Assembly (NCBI RefSeq): GCF_900109885.1
Contig: NZ_FOBS01000003.1
Location: forward strand, 1-64,000
DNA: 64,000 nt
Direction of reading: 5' to 3'
DNA from: Syntrophus gentianae
GTDB taxonomy: Bacteria > Desulfobacterota > Syntrophia > Syntrophales > Syntrophaceae
Shown one piece after another: positions 39,104 through 48,261 of this stretch (the first letter of the stretch is position 1; every line of letters starts with the position of its first letter). The notes under the pieces are model-generated. The model was not told the DNA's origin. It did no database searches and saw only the letters and a program-made list of their open reading frames with translations. Position numbers and translations under genes: made by a program.

Positions 39104-40006
39104 ATGAAAAAGTCCTTTGTAGCTTACATGGTTCTGGTTCTCATGCTTGTTTTCCCGCCGTTGGCCCGGGGGGAGATGGGAAAAACCAAGGTCCCCGTAT
39201 TTGTGAGCATTGTTCCCCAGGCTTATTTCCTTGAGCGAATAGGCGGAAAGCATGTGGATGTGAATGTCCTCATCGGTAAAGGGCAGTCCCCTCACAGTTA
39301 CGAGCCGACACCCAAACAGATGGCGAAGCTTGCCGCGGCAAAGGCCTATTTTTGCATCGGCGTGACCAGCGAAAAAGGGATACTAAGAAAAATCAGGCAG
39401 TCCCACCGGAACCTTCTCATTGTGGAAACGCAGAGGGGGATCGTTTACCGCTATCTTGACGGCCATGATCACGATCACGGTGAAATGCATGGGAAAAGGC
39501 ATTCGGCGGTGGGGGAAAAAGAGCCGGATCCCCATATCTGGATGGATCCTAAACTTGTAAAGATCCAGGCCCGGAATATCCAGGCCGCCCTGGAGCGCCT
39601 GGACCCTGCACACAAGGGGGAATATTCGGAAAATCTGAGAGTCTTTCAGCAGGACCTTGACCGGGTAAATGGAAGAATTGCCCGTTCCCTTGCCCCATTC
39701 AGGGGCAGCAGCATGTATGTCTTTCATCCCGCCTTCGGATATTTTGCCGACGCATATGGACTGAAACAGGTGGCTATCGAGATCGAAGGCAAGGAGCCCA
39801 GTGCGCGGCAACTGGCTGAACTGATCGACAGGGCGAAAAAAGAGCGGGTCAAAGTCATGTTTGTGCAGCCGCAGTTCTCAAGAAAGGGTGCGGAGGCCGT
39901 TGCGAAAGCGATCGGGGGTGTCGTAGTTCCCATCGATCCGCTGGCGCGGGATTATCTTGCCAACTTGGATAGGGTCGCCGCTGCTGTCGAGCAAGGGCTT
40001 CGTTGA
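39104..40006 (+). CDS. znuA: Zinc ABC transporter substrate-binding protein
   Basis: A 300-residue periplasmic protein with signal peptide (VAYMVLVLMLVFPPLARG). Family words: VSIVPQAYFLERIGGKHVDV, GQSPHSYEPTPKQMAKL (first metal histidine), the histidine-rich loop GHDHDHGEMHGKRH, DPHIWMDPKLVK (second histidine) and VFHPAFGYFADAYGL (third), with EPSARQLAELI. The His-rich loop is typical of zinc rather than manganese binders. It follows the regulator gene by 78 bases and overlaps the region of the ATPase start. Confidence 0.9.
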   Translation: MKKSFVAYMVLVLMLVFPPLARGEMGKTKVPVFVSIVPQAYFLERIGGKHVDVNVLIGKGQSPHSYEPTPKQMAKLAAAKAYFCIGVTSEKGILRKIRQSHRNLLIVETQRGIVYRYLDGHDHDHGEMHGKRHSAVGEKEPDPHIWMDPKLVKIQARNIQAALERLDPAHKGEYSENLRVFQQDLDRVNGRIARSLAPFRGSSMYVFHPAFGYFADAYGLKQVAIEIEGKEPSARQLAELIDRAKKERVKVMFVQPQFSRKGAEAVAKAIGGVVVPIDPLARDYLANLDRVAAAVEQGLR

Positions 40007-40017
40007 AAAGAAGAATA

Positions 40018-40761
40018 ATGGAAAAGAATCAAGTTGTTACCTTTCAGGATGTCAGCTTTTCCTATGGAGGGATGCCGATTCTGGAAGATGTGAGTTTCTC
40101 GATTCCGGAACGGACCTTTATTTCCATTGTCGGTCCCAATGCCGGGGGAAAAACGACGCTGTTGAAACTCATGCTGGGTCTTCTGAAACCCTCCAAGGGA
40201 ACGATCGAGGTTTTTGGACAGTATCCCGAGAAGGCGCGCACTCGTATCGGCTATATGCCCCAATATGTTCAGTTTGATCCGAACTTTCCCGTTAGTGTTT
40301 TGGAAGTTGTCCTGATGGGCCGTCTCGGTGCCGGCAAAGGCATGCGAATCGGGCCCTATTCGAAAACGGACAAGGCGATTGCCCTTGAAGCGCTTCAAGA
40401 GCTGGAGATGGAAAAGGCAAAGAACAGACCTTTTATCGTTCTTTCCGGGGGGCAGCGCCAGCGGGTCCTTATTGCCCGGGCTTTGGCTGCCGAACCGGAC
40501 CTGCTTCTCCTGGATGAACCGACGTCCAATGTAGACATGGCAGTGGAAACGGAGCTATTTGAACTGCTTAACTCGATGAGCCAAACCATCACGATTGTCG
40601 TGGTCAGCCATGATCTGGGATTTGTATCCCAGTATGTCGAGAGTGTCGTATGTGTCAATCGTCAGGTCATGATGCACCCCACCACAGCGGTTACCGGCGA
40701 GGTGATCAGCGAATGTTATGGATCCAATATCCGCATGGTGCGGCATAATCACAAGGGCTGA
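40018..40761 (+). CDS. znuC: Zinc ABC transporter ATPase
   Basis: A 247-residue ATPase. ATG 40018 is chosen over an in-frame TTG at 40003. It has Walker A GPNAGGKTT, Q-loop YMPQYVQFD, signature LSGGQRQR, Walker B LLLLDEPTSNVD and switch VSHDLGFVS. The spacing and YMPQ word place it in the MZT (Mn/Zn/Fe chelate) ABC group. It powers the permease encoded nine bases downstream. Confidence 0.93.
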   Translation: MEKNQVVTFQDVSFSYGGMPILEDVSFSIPERTFISIVGPNAGGKTTLLKLMLGLLKPSKGTIEVFGQYPEKARTRIGYMPQYVQFDPNFPVSVLEVVLMGRLGAGKGMRIGPYSKTDKAIALEALQELEMEKAKNRPFIVLSGGQRQRVLIARALAAEPDLLLLDEPTSNVDMAVETELFELLNSMSQTITIVVVSHDLGFVSQYVESVVCVNRQVMMHPTTAVTGEVISECYGSNIRMVRHNHKG

Positions 40762-40769
40762 AAGAAAAA

Positions 40770-41615
40770 ATGATTACTTTCCTTACGGATCTGCCACGAT
40801 ATCCCTTCCTCCAGTACGCCCTTGTTACCGGCATGCTGGTGAGCGTTGCCTGTGGGATAATCGGCAGCTACGTCGTCACCAAGCGTATCACATACATTGC
40901 TGGAAGCATTGCCCATACCGTTTTGGGCGGTCTCGGCGCTGCGCGCTATTGCCAGACGGTCTATAACCTGGAATGGTTTCACCCTCTCTACGGTGCTGTC
41001 TTTGCTGCCCTTGCATCGGCGGTGATTATTGGCGTGGTGAGTATGAAGGCGCGTCAACGGGAGGACACGGTTATTGGCTCCCTGTGGGCCATCGGCATGG
41101 CTGCCGGCATCCTCTTCATTTACAAGACCCCTGGTTACAGCGAAGATCTGATGAGTTATCTCTTTGGAAGCATCCTTATGGTTTCTCCCCGGGACCTCTG
41201 GATGATCGCCGGTCTCGATGCCCTGATCGTGCTCATCAGCGCGCTCTTCTATAACCAGTTCCTTGCTTTGTGTTTCGATGAGGAATTTGCCCGACTCCGG
41301 GGAATCCATGTGGAATGGTATTATCTGTTGCTCCTCTGTCTCACGGCCCTGACGGTAGTTCTCCTCGTCACGGTTGTCGGCATCGTCATGGTCATTGCAC
41401 TGATTACCCTTCCTGCTGCCGTCGCCGGCGAGTTGACAAAGAGGCTATGGCACATGATGGCGCTCTCTACGTTACTGACTCTTCTTTTTACCACTGCTGG
41501 ACTTGCGGTCAGCTATGGACCGGATCTACCGGCAGGGGCAACAACGATCATTATCTCTGGCGTCACATACTTGCTCGTTGTCTGCGGGGTGAGAATCTTC
41601 CGGTTGCGGCAATGA
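40770..41615 (+). CDS. znuB: Zinc ABC transporter permease
   Basis: A 281-residue membrane protein with about eight helices. It opens FLQYALVTGMLVSVACGIIGSYVVTKRITYIAGSIAHTVLGGLGAARY, the conserved start of the ABC-3 family, and has DEEFARLRGIHVEWYYLLLLCLTALTVVLLVTVVGIVMVIALITLPAA, the family coupling and transport segment. The last ~45 codons are repeated as a degenerate fragment at 21016-21149, which shows a second zinc operon once lay there. Confidence 0.93.
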   Translation: MITFLTDLPRYPFLQYALVTGMLVSVACGIIGSYVVTKRITYIAGSIAHTVLGGLGAARYCQTVYNLEWFHPLYGAVFAALASAVIIGVVSMKARQREDTVIGSLWAIGMAAGILFIYKTPGYSEDLMSYLFGSILMVSPRDLWMIAGLDALIVLISALFYNQFLALCFDEEFARLRGIHVEWYYLLLLCLTALTVVLLVTVVGIVMVIALITLPAAVAGELTKRLWHMMALSTLLTLLFTTAGLAVSYGPDLPAGATTIIISGVTYLLVVCGVRIFRLRQ

Positions 41616-41926
41616 CGGAAGATCGCATGGCCAAGACCGGGCATTGCAAAATCGACCTTGGCGCCGGTTCAGGAATAGCTTTTATCTTCTTCCAATGCAA
41701 TCTCCCCCTATTAAGCTTAAGATCAGCCCCGCTGTTTTTGTTTGACACGGAATTCATCCTGTGGCAGGATGTATTTCAATTTCGTAATCAATTCTAACAG
41801 TTATCAAAATTGAACGTCAGCATCTCAACCGTTGGTCATTTCCCGGCAGGCAGGAGGCCGGTTTTCGAGGTTTTCATGGCTCTTTCAGCCATCCACGCCC
41901 CATGCCGGGAATCCTGAGGTGATTTC
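41616..41926. other. Intergenic stretch with an inverted repeat
   Basis: No gene is apparent in these ~310 bases. A short perfect inverted repeat CATCCTG-TGG-CAGGATG (41755-41771) follows a TTGACA hexamer at 41742; no clear -10 box fits the usual spacing, so a promoter with operator is only a possibility. No T-run terminator was seen for the zinc operon. Confidence 0.35.
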
Positions 41927-42310
41927 ATGCATCTTCCTTTACTGGCTCTCTTGCTGCTCATTGGACTCTTTTCCGGAATCGCCGCCGGTCTCTTTGGGAT
42001 CGGAGGAGGCGTGCTCATCGTTCCCGCCCTCATCTATCTTGCCGGTTTTTCCACCCATGCCGCGATCGGAACGAGCCTTGCCGTCCTGCTTCCTCCTGTG
42101 GGACTGGCCGCTGTCCTGGAGTATTACCGCCATGGACAGGTTAATCTGAAGGCTGCCGTCATTGTCGCAGCCGCCCTGTTTGTGGGAGGCTGGCTGGGGG
42201 CGATCCTCGCAAATCGCCTTCCGGCTCCCTATCTGAAACTGACTTTCGGGATTTTTGTCATGGGGATGGGGATCTATCTTGTATTCGGGGCCGTTCGCCA
42301 ACTTTCCTGA
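41927..42310 (+). CDS. Half-size TauE/SafE-family membrane protein
   Basis: A 127-residue protein with four helices. It contains one copy of the TauE/SafE repeat: SGIAAGLFGIGGGVLIVPAL near the N-terminus with THAAIGTSLAVLLP. Full-length anion exporters have two such halves (~250 residues), so this would have to work as a homodimer or with another half. The ending YLVFGAVRQLS looks natural, and the ATG follows TGAGGTGATTTC. The substrate (sulfite, sulfonate or other anion) is unknown. Confidence 0.82.
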   Translation: MHLPLLALLLLIGLFSGIAAGLFGIGGGVLIVPALIYLAGFSTHAAIGTSLAVLLPPVGLAAVLEYYRHGQVNLKAAVIVAAALFVGGWLGAILANRLPAPYLKLTFGIFVMGMGIYLVFGAVRQLS

Positions 42311-42346
42311 AGAAAAAACCCGGCTAAGGCCCAAGGAGGCAGAAAC

Positions 42347-42598
42347 ATGACCCTGCAAGGAATCCGCAGTGCCCTGGGTTGGTGCACCTTGATGAATCTC
42401 TGTCTGCTGCTGGTGTGGTTCTCAGCTTTTACTCTGGCCCACGGCGAGATGTATTCCCTTCATGGCCGATGGTTTCACTTATCGGTTGAGACCTTCGATG
42501 CGATTCATTATACTGGCATGGCGCTGTTCAAGATCGGGATCTGGCTGTTCAACCTGACGCCCTGGCTGGTCCTGCACATTGCCGGCCGCAGAGTTTAA
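42347..42598 (+). CDS. DUF6868 small membrane protein
   Basis: An 83-residue protein with AAGGAGG ahead of the ATG. Two to three helices: LGWCTLMNLCLLLVWFSAFTLAH and TGMALFKIGIWLFNLTPWLVL, with HGRWFHLSVETFDAIHY between them. This matches a family of small membrane proteins, DUF6868, of unknown role. It is probably co-transcribed with the preceding half-exporter. Confidence 0.7.
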   Translation: MTLQGIRSALGWCTLMNLCLLLVWFSAFTLAHGEMYSLHGRWFHLSVETFDAIHYTGMALFKIGIWLFNLTPWLVLHIAGRRV

Positions 42599-42625
42599 AA
42601 CATATCCTTATTAAGGAGGACAAAA

Positions 42626-43204
42626 ATGAAATACGGCACTAAATTGATCGCTGCAGTCTGTCTGGCTCTTGCCCTTGCCCTGCCGGCCTATTCTCTTGAG
42701 TTTGCCGCGGATATGATCGTGAAGCACGGCAATTCAAAACAGACGGGCAATACGGCCATGAAGGGAGAAAAAATGCGGACTCAGATGACCGGACAGCCTT
42801 CCTACACGATCGTTCGTCCGGACAAGAGAGTCACCTGGATGGTCATGCCCGGCCAGCGTTCCTACATGGAGATGAAGTACGACCCCAATCAGGCCGTTCA
42901 GGCGGGAAATGCGCCAAAAGCCGAAGTTTCCAGAAAACTGATCGGTTCGGAGACGGTCAACGGCTATCCGGCAAAGAAATACGAGGTCACCGTCAAAACG
43001 GGTGGAAAAACGGAAAGGATCTTTCAGTGGATCGCCACAGGGTTTGAAATCCCGGTAAAGACCGCCGCAGTCGATGGCAGTTGGAGTACGGAATATCTCA
43101 ATATCAAGAAAACCGCTGCCGACAGTCTCTTTGAAGTTCCCGCAGGCTACCAGAAGATGTCCATGCCGGCCATGCCGGGAATGCCGAAGATGCCCAGACA
43201 TTAA
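42626..43204 (+). CDS. Exported DUF4412-like protein
   Basis: A 192-residue protein with signal peptide (LIAAVCLALALALPAYS) and AAGGAGG ribosome site. The mature part (FAADMIVKHGNSKQTGNTAMKGEKMRTQM, then MPGQRSYMEMKY and GYPAKKYEVTVKTGGKTERIFQWIA) follows the LolA/LppX-like half-barrel pattern of DUF4412. The C-terminus has a Met/Pro-rich tail (MSMPAMPGMPKMPRH) that could bind copper or other soft metals. It probably binds lipid or a hydrophobic ligand in the periplasm. Confidence 0.75.
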   Translation: MKYGTKLIAAVCLALALALPAYSLEFAADMIVKHGNSKQTGNTAMKGEKMRTQMTGQPSYTIVRPDKRVTWMVMPGQRSYMEMKYDPNQAVQAGNAPKAEVSRKLIGSETVNGYPAKKYEVTVKTGGKTERIFQWIATGFEIPVKTAAVDGSWSTEYLNIKKTAADSLFEVPAGYQKMSMPAMPGMPKMPRH

Positions 43205-43216
43205 TAAGGATCCCGC

Positions 43217-44494
43217 ATGCGGTCCGGAAAACGCCCCGATTTTGAAAAGAGCGACCTGTTGAAAACGATCCTGGCCTGTCAGGAGGAGGAATACCCCTTT
43301 CTGGAGAGCCTTTATCAGGATCTTCACCGTTTCCCGGAGCTTTCGGGAAAAGAAGAGGAAACGTCCCGCCGGATGGCGGCGGAGATGGAAGAGGCCGGAT
43401 TCCGGACGACGTCGCACATTGGCGGCTATGGCGTGGTCGGAGTGCTGGAGAATGGTTCCGGTCCAGCCGTCATGGTCCGGGCTGATCTCGATGCCCTGCC
43501 TGTCGGGGAAAAGACCGGCCTTCCTTATGCCAGCCGGGTCAGGACGCTCACGGAAGCAGGTTCGGAAGTCGGCGTCATGCATGCCTGCGGTCATGATATT
43601 CACATGACCGTTCTTGCCGGTACGGCACGTCTGCTGGGGCGATTCCGTCACGCCTGGCAGGGTTCCCTGATCCTGGTCGCCCAGCCGGCGGAAGAAAACG
43701 CCAGCGGCGCCGCGGCCATGATCGCCGATGGCCTCTTTTCCCGATTCCCCCGTCCCGACTTTGCCCTCGGACTCCATGTCCTTCCCGAACCGGCGGGAAC
43801 ACTTTTTTTTCATGAAGGATACTGGTTCGCCGGTTCGTCGACCGTGGAGTTGACCGTTTACGGCAAGGGGGGGCATGCCGCCCGGCCCCATGAAGCGATC
43901 GATCCCATCGTTCTATCGGCCCAGATGATCCTGGCCTTTCAGACCCTGGTCAGCCGGGAAACCGATCCGACGGAGACCGTGGTGCTGACCGTCTCCTCCA
44001 TTCACGCCGGTGCAAGGGACAACATCATTCCGGAAAAGGCCTTTTTCCAGATCAGCATCCGGGCCTTGAGCCGTGAACAGCACGACCGGATGATCCGCTC
44101 CCTCAAACGGACGGCGGATGGGATCGCCTGGGCCGCCGGACTTCCAGAGGACCGGTTCCCCCGGCTTTCTGTGCGGGGCTACACCCCGGCCCTTTACAAT
44201 GACCCGAATCTTACCCGCAGAATTGTTCGCCGGTTCCACCGGACCTTTGGCCGTTCCAGGGTTCTTGAAATGCCGGTTTTGACCGTATCGGAGGATTTTG
44301 CCCATTTCGGGCTGACGGAACCACGGATTCCCCTCTGCTTTTTCGGGCTGGGGATGGCGGATCCGCAGGGAAGCATGCCGTCGCTTCACAGTCCCTATCT
44401 GGCGCCCATCCCGAAACCGACGATCCAGACCGGAATCGCCGCCATGACGGCAGCCGTTCTGGAATTAATTTCCCTCCCGGAGCAGGCAGGATAA
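43217..44494 (+). CDS. M20-family amidohydrolase
   Basis: A 425-residue enzyme. Motifs: LHRFPELSGKEEETS, VMVRADLDALPVGEKTGLPY, MHACGHDIHMTVLAG with metal-binding Cys/His, AQPAEENASGAAAMI (Glu-Glu), LHVLPEPAGT, and VSEDFAHFG with a final PSLHSPYLAP histidine. This matches amino-acid N-acyl/carbamoyl hydrolases (IAL/HipO/AMA type), which use two Mn or Zn ions. ATG 43217 with AAGGA. It is 13 bases after the exported protein, likely co-transcribed. Confidence 0.93.
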   Translation: MRSGKRPDFEKSDLLKTILACQEEEYPFLESLYQDLHRFPELSGKEEETSRRMAAEMEEAGFRTTSHIGGYGVVGVLENGSGPAVMVRADLDALPVGEKTGLPYASRVRTLTEAGSEVGVMHACGHDIHMTVLAGTARLLGRFRHAWQGSLILVAQPAEENASGAAAMIADGLFSRFPRPDFALGLHVLPEPAGTLFFHEGYWFAGSSTVELTVYGKGGHAARPHEAIDPIVLSAQMILAFQTLVSRETDPTETVVLTVSSIHAGARDNIIPEKAFFQISIRALSREQHDRMIRSLKRTADGIAWAAGLPEDRFPRLSVRGYTPALYNDPNLTRRIVRRFHRTFGRSRVLEMPVLTVSEDFAHFGLTEPRIPLCFFGLGMADPQGSMPSLHSPYLAPIPKPTIQTGIAAMTAAVLELISLPEQAG

Positions 44495-44581
44495 TAGAAA
44501 GCAAATCCAAGCGATGCAGAGATAGAGATTCGATTGAGGACAGAAAATATTTTTTAATTCTACAAATCAGGAGGTGTCGAG

Positions 44582-45064
44582 ATGCAGGTACTGGTGATGT
44601 ATTTTTCCCGAACGGGACACACGAAGTTGCTGGCAGAGGCGATCGCCCAAGGCGTTGGGGAGGTGGATTCGGTTAACTGTCTGCTGAAACCGATTGCCGA
44701 GGTTACCAAGGAAGACTTTGTCCGTTCTGATGGAATCATCGTCGGCTCCCCCGTTTATTTTGGCGGAATGGCCGGGGAGGTGAAGGCCCTGCTGGATTCC
44801 TTCGTCGGTGTGCGTCCGAAAATGGCCGATAAGGTCGGTGCCGCCTTTGCCACTTCGGGAGACCTCTCCGGCGGCAAGGAAACGACCTTGATCTCTCTCC
44901 TGCAGGCCCTTTTGATCTATGGGATGATCATTGTGGGAGATCCCATGGATGCGACCGGGCATTACGGCGTTTCCTGCGTGGGTGAGCCGGATGCGGCAGC
45001 GAAGGCCAATGGGATTAAACTGGGCAAACGGTTAGCCACGCTGGTCAAAAAACTGAAAGGATAA
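44582..45064 (+). CDS. Flavodoxin/WrbA-like FMN reductase
   Basis: A 160-residue protein. MQVLVMYFSRTGHTKLLAEAIAQGV is the FMN-phosphate loop, followed by DGIIVGSPVYFGGMAGEVKALLDSFVGV (WrbA-type word) and ATSGDLSGGKETTL. It is shorter than WrbA (198) because the C-terminal segment is compact. It likely reduces quinones or acts as an electron carrier. The start has CAGGAGGTG, a strong site. Confidence 0.85.
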   Translation: MQVLVMYFSRTGHTKLLAEAIAQGVGEVDSVNCLLKPIAEVTKEDFVRSDGIIVGSPVYFGGMAGEVKALLDSFVGVRPKMADKVGAAFATSGDLSGGKETTLISLLQALLIYGMIIVGDPMDATGHYGVSCVGEPDAAAKANGIKLGKRLATLVKKLKG

Positions 45065-45065
45065 T

Positions 45066-45521
45066 TCAGGGCGCCTTCAGGCTCATGGCCATGCGCCGCA
45101 GGGCATCCTTAAAAAGGACATCCATCCGGGTTTCGGAAATGATCTTTTCCACAAAGCCAATTCCGAAACTCGGATGACGGATGACATCGCCGCGGGAATA
45201 GGAATCTTGAAGGGAATAGATCCGGACTTCCCCTTCATCCTTCAGGTCCCCGATCTTCTGCGTCCATTCCATGAGCACCGGTTTTACCTTTTCAGGCTTC
45301 GAGGAGGAGGGGGGCGTTGCCCTGTCCCTTGTTCTCGTTCGTTTCAGGAGCGTGACACCGGATTGCTTTTCCGGCTTCGTCCCGCGATACTTGTGTTCTG
45401 CACCGCAGGTTCTGCATTTGACCTTCTGGATGATTCCTCCCACTTCGAAGAGGACCACATGGGATAAGGTCAGTTTGCAGCGAAGACAGTAAGCATCAAT
45501 CAGATCGCCAACGGAAGACAT
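45066..45521 (-). CDS. Zinc-finger protein of unknown function
   Basis: A 151-residue protein. The N-terminus has AYCLRCKLTLSHVVLFEVGGIIQKVKCRTCGAEHKY, a C-x2-C...C-x2-C ribbon. A charged, proline/serine-rich linker follows, then a C-terminal domain (YSRGDVIRHPSFGIGFVEKIISETRMDVLFKDALRRMAM) that resembles the short beta-domain of CarD/TRCF-like or UvrD-tail DNA-handling proteins. Homologues appear in deltaproteobacteria. Only one base separates its stop from that of the flavodoxin gene. Confidence 0.7.
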   Translation of the reverse strand: MSSVGDLIDAYCLRCKLTLSHVVLFEVGGIIQKVKCRTCGAEHKYRGTKPEKQSGVTLLKRTRTRDRATPPSSSKPEKVKPVLMEWTQKIGDLKDEGEVRIYSLQDSYSRGDVIRHPSFGIGFVEKIISETRMDVLFKDALRRMAMSLKAP

Positions 45522-46331
45522 GAAAACTCCTCAAATCATTATTCCAGGGGGAAACGAGACAAAGAGGAGACAGAACCTGCCGTCTCCCGCTGTCGAAAGG
45601 GTTAAGAAAAAACCGAAATACAATAACCACGAAGATATTTTTTTCCGAAACAAGAGAAAGTCGAGAATATCCGATGCAGGCGAAAAGCGTTATCTGATCC
45701 GGAAGTTGTTAAATCAGCTTCGATCCCCCAAAAGTGATGCACTGCTTTATCACATCAGGACGGGCAAGGAAAACAATTTTTATTTGATGCGCCATGACCC
45801 TCGACACTACCTGATAATAACAGGGTCAAACAAGGGCCGGAACAATATCTTCCTCATCTTTTGCAGGCAATGACTGAGATCACGCCTATGGAAAGGTTAA
45901 AAGCGATTGACTTTCCCGATGGTTTTTACTAGTGTCTGCTGGCGTTTTTATCTTGAGCATGATGGCCGTCCTTTGTAGAATACATACTTTTGGATTTCGG
46001 CTCGCGAAACAACTTTCTGACGATATCTTGACAATGATTTATAACCGTCCTGGGTCATCTTTGTTTCAGTCGCGCCGCTCTTGATACCGGATGTTACCTC
46101 ATGAAATCAGCGGTCGTTCCCAGGAAGCGGGAATTTATTCTGAGCCCTTCACGACCTTCATATTTGAAAAGGCCTGCCTGCCGTCCCGTTTTATCCGGGA
46201 CAACTCTTCTTCAAAAGAGAAAAAATGACAAAAATCTCGGATTTTGAACGATCATGCTTTGAATAAGGATCATTAGAGAATTGTTGAATAGAAATGCAAT
46301 AATCTAAATTTTACTGCAGAAAGGAAGGTTT
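45522..46331. other. Long intergenic stretch before the polysaccharide cluster
   Basis: About 800 bases. A 117-codon frame (45520-45873) overlaps the start of the zinc-finger gene, has basic, low-complexity content and no clear ribosome site, so it is not called. The rest is AT-rich with scattered stops and no visible hairpin with T-run. A promoter for the nucleotide-sugar dehydrogenase at 46332 probably lies near its end, but no clean -35/-10 pair stands out. The gene has a GAAAGGAAGG site. Confidence 0.35.
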
Positions 46332-47981
46332 ATGAGCCCTGAAGAAAGATTGCAGTCTGTCAGCCCGAGTGGCGAAATCTTTGCCCTGCCTCTACCGGAA
46401 GATTATCCTGGGGAATTTGAGCGATTGAAACAGGTAGTCCAGGCGCAACGCGACCTGGGTCGGGAAATCGTCGTCGTGATGGGCCTCGGTTTTGTCGGTG
46501 CGGTCATGGCCGGCGTCGTGGCCGATGCCGTCGACAAATCGACGGGCAAGTCGAACAAGTTCGTGATCGGCGTACAGAGGCCATCGGTGCGGTCTTTCTG
46601 GAAGATCCCCTTGTTCAACCGGGGAATCTCTCCTGTCGAGGCGGAGGATCCGGAGGTTGTCCCGCTCATCCGCCGTTGCGTCACAGAGAAGAAGACGCTC
46701 CTCGCTACCTTCACGGAAGATGCCCTTTCCCTTGCCGATGTTGTTGTCGTGGATGTGCAGTGTGATTACTTCAAGGAGGACCTGGGAGATGTCCGAACGG
46801 GTCATGCGGAGATTGCCGCACTGGAAGAGAGTCTGCGGATCATCGGTGACAGGATTCAGCCGGAATGCATGGTCCTGATCGAAACGACGGTACCCCCCGG
46901 AACCACGGAATACATAGCCTATCCCCTCGTCAAGAAAGCCTTTGAAAGGCGCGGCTTTAATTCCGCTGAGCCCCTGCTGGCTCATTCCTTTGAACGGGTC
47001 ATGCCCGGCAGGGAATACGTGGCCTCCATCCGCGATTTCTGGCGGGTCTGCAGCGGGGTGAACGATACGGCCCGGCAGCGGGTGACCCGGTTCCTCTCGG
47101 ATATTCTGAATGTAGAGAAATTCCCCTTGACCGTGCTGGACCGGCCCATCGAAAGCGAAACCTGCAAGATCGTGGAAAACTCTTTCCGGGCAACCCTCCT
47201 GGCCTTTCTGGATGAGTGGAGCATCTTTGCCGAACGCAACGGCGTGGATCTCATCAAGGTCATTCAGGCGATCAAGGTGCGTCCCACGCACTCGAACATG
47301 ATCTTCCCGGGCCCCGGCATCGGCGGTTACTGCCTTCCCAAGGACGGCGGACTGGGCGTGTGGGCCTACCGGACTCTCATGGGGTTTGAGGATGATATTT
47401 TCAAACTGACGCCCATGGCCATCGACATCAACGACACCCGGGCGCTCCATGCCGCGGAACTGGTTCGCGACGCCTTGCGCAACATGGGAAAGATTGTGGC
47501 CGCTTCAAAAATCGCCGTTCTCGGCGCGTCCTATCGCGAAGATGTGGGCGATACCCGTTACAGCGGTTCGGAGATGCTCGTGCGCAAACTGACGGAAATG
47601 GGTGGGGAGATTTCCGTCCATGATCCCTATGTCCAGCACTGGTGGGAGTTTGAAAAACAGGACACCTATCCCGCACCGGGCAATTCGTGGGCCAGGTTCT
47701 TCCGCAACCAGGAAAAACTGACGGAACTTCGTATCCAGCAGAATCTGGGAGAGGCGCTGAAGGGTGCGGACGCTGTGGTACTGGCCGTCCGCCACCAGAC
47801 TTACCTGGCTCTTTCCCCGGATGACCTGTTGGAAAAAGTCGGCAAGCCCTTTGCCGTGGTGGACTGCTTCGGCATCCTGGATGACAGCCGGATCTGCCGT
47901 TATCTTTCCCTTGGCTGTGAAGTCAAGGGATTGGGCCGCGGGCACATCAAACGGTTGAAGGATCAATTGAAAAATATCTGA
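46332..47981 (+). CDS. Nucleotide-sugar dehydrogenase (UDP-glucose/UDP-ManNAc type)
   Basis: A 549-residue enzyme. It should oxidise C6 of a nucleotide sugar to the uronic acid with two NAD. Motifs: VVVMGLGFVGAVMAG (dinucleotide fold), ETTVPPGTTEYI, ESETCKIVENSFRATLLAFLDEW, the active cysteine GIGGYCLPKD, and a C-terminal SKIAVLGASYREDVGDTRYSGSEML. The chain is ~110 residues longer than typical, mainly from an N-terminal extension of about 45 residues and extra length in the last domain, as in some Wbp/Tvi-like variants. It opens the polysaccharide cluster. Confidence 0.88.
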   Translation: MSPEERLQSVSPSGEIFALPLPEDYPGEFERLKQVVQAQRDLGREIVVVMGLGFVGAVMAGVVADAVDKSTGKSNKFVIGVQRPSVRSFWKIPLFNRGISPVEAEDPEVVPLIRRCVTEKKTLLATFTEDALSLADVVVVDVQCDYFKEDLGDVRTGHAEIAALEESLRIIGDRIQPECMVLIETTVPPGTTEYIAYPLVKKAFERRGFNSAEPLLAHSFERVMPGREYVASIRDFWRVCSGVNDTARQRVTRFLSDILNVEKFPLTVLDRPIESETCKIVENSFRATLLAFLDEWSIFAERNGVDLIKVIQAIKVRPTHSNMIFPGPGIGGYCLPKDGGLGVWAYRTLMGFEDDIFKLTPMAIDINDTRALHAAELVRDALRNMGKIVAASKIAVLGASYREDVGDTRYSGSEMLVRKLTEMGGEISVHDPYVQHWWEFEKQDTYPAPGNSWARFFRNQEKLTELRIQQNLGEALKGADAVVLAVRHQTYLALSPDDLLEKVGKPFAVVDCFGILDDSRICRYLSLGCEVKGLGRGHIKRLKDQLKNI

Positions 47982-48261
47982 AGAAAGTTTTACTCCGAAT
48001 AGAATCGGAATCTCTATGAGCACCCAAACAGTTGAATTGTTCTGGAAGTTCCTGTATAAGCCCTGTTTGTGCTTTTTTGCCGATCCTTTCTTCAGTAACG
48101 GTATATAATTGGAGATTGGAAAAGAAATGCTGAAAGTTATACCGAAAAGCCTTGTTTTGATGCTGCGTGAAATGTCGATTATGTAATCGAGGAAGCGGAG
48201 CTTTGTTTCAAAATAATTAACCATTTAAAACCATTCAACCTGAAAGATAAAAAGGGATCTC

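Noticed and set aside
45520-45873. A 117-codon rightward frame rich in Lys/Arg/Asn
   Set aside because: Its ATG overlaps the start codon of the leftward zinc-finger gene, it has no clear ribosome site, and it shows no recognisable domain.
46392-47450. A 352-codon leftward open frame within the nucleotide-sugar dehydrogenase gene
   Set aside because: Shadow of a well-supported gene in a GC-rich third-position context.
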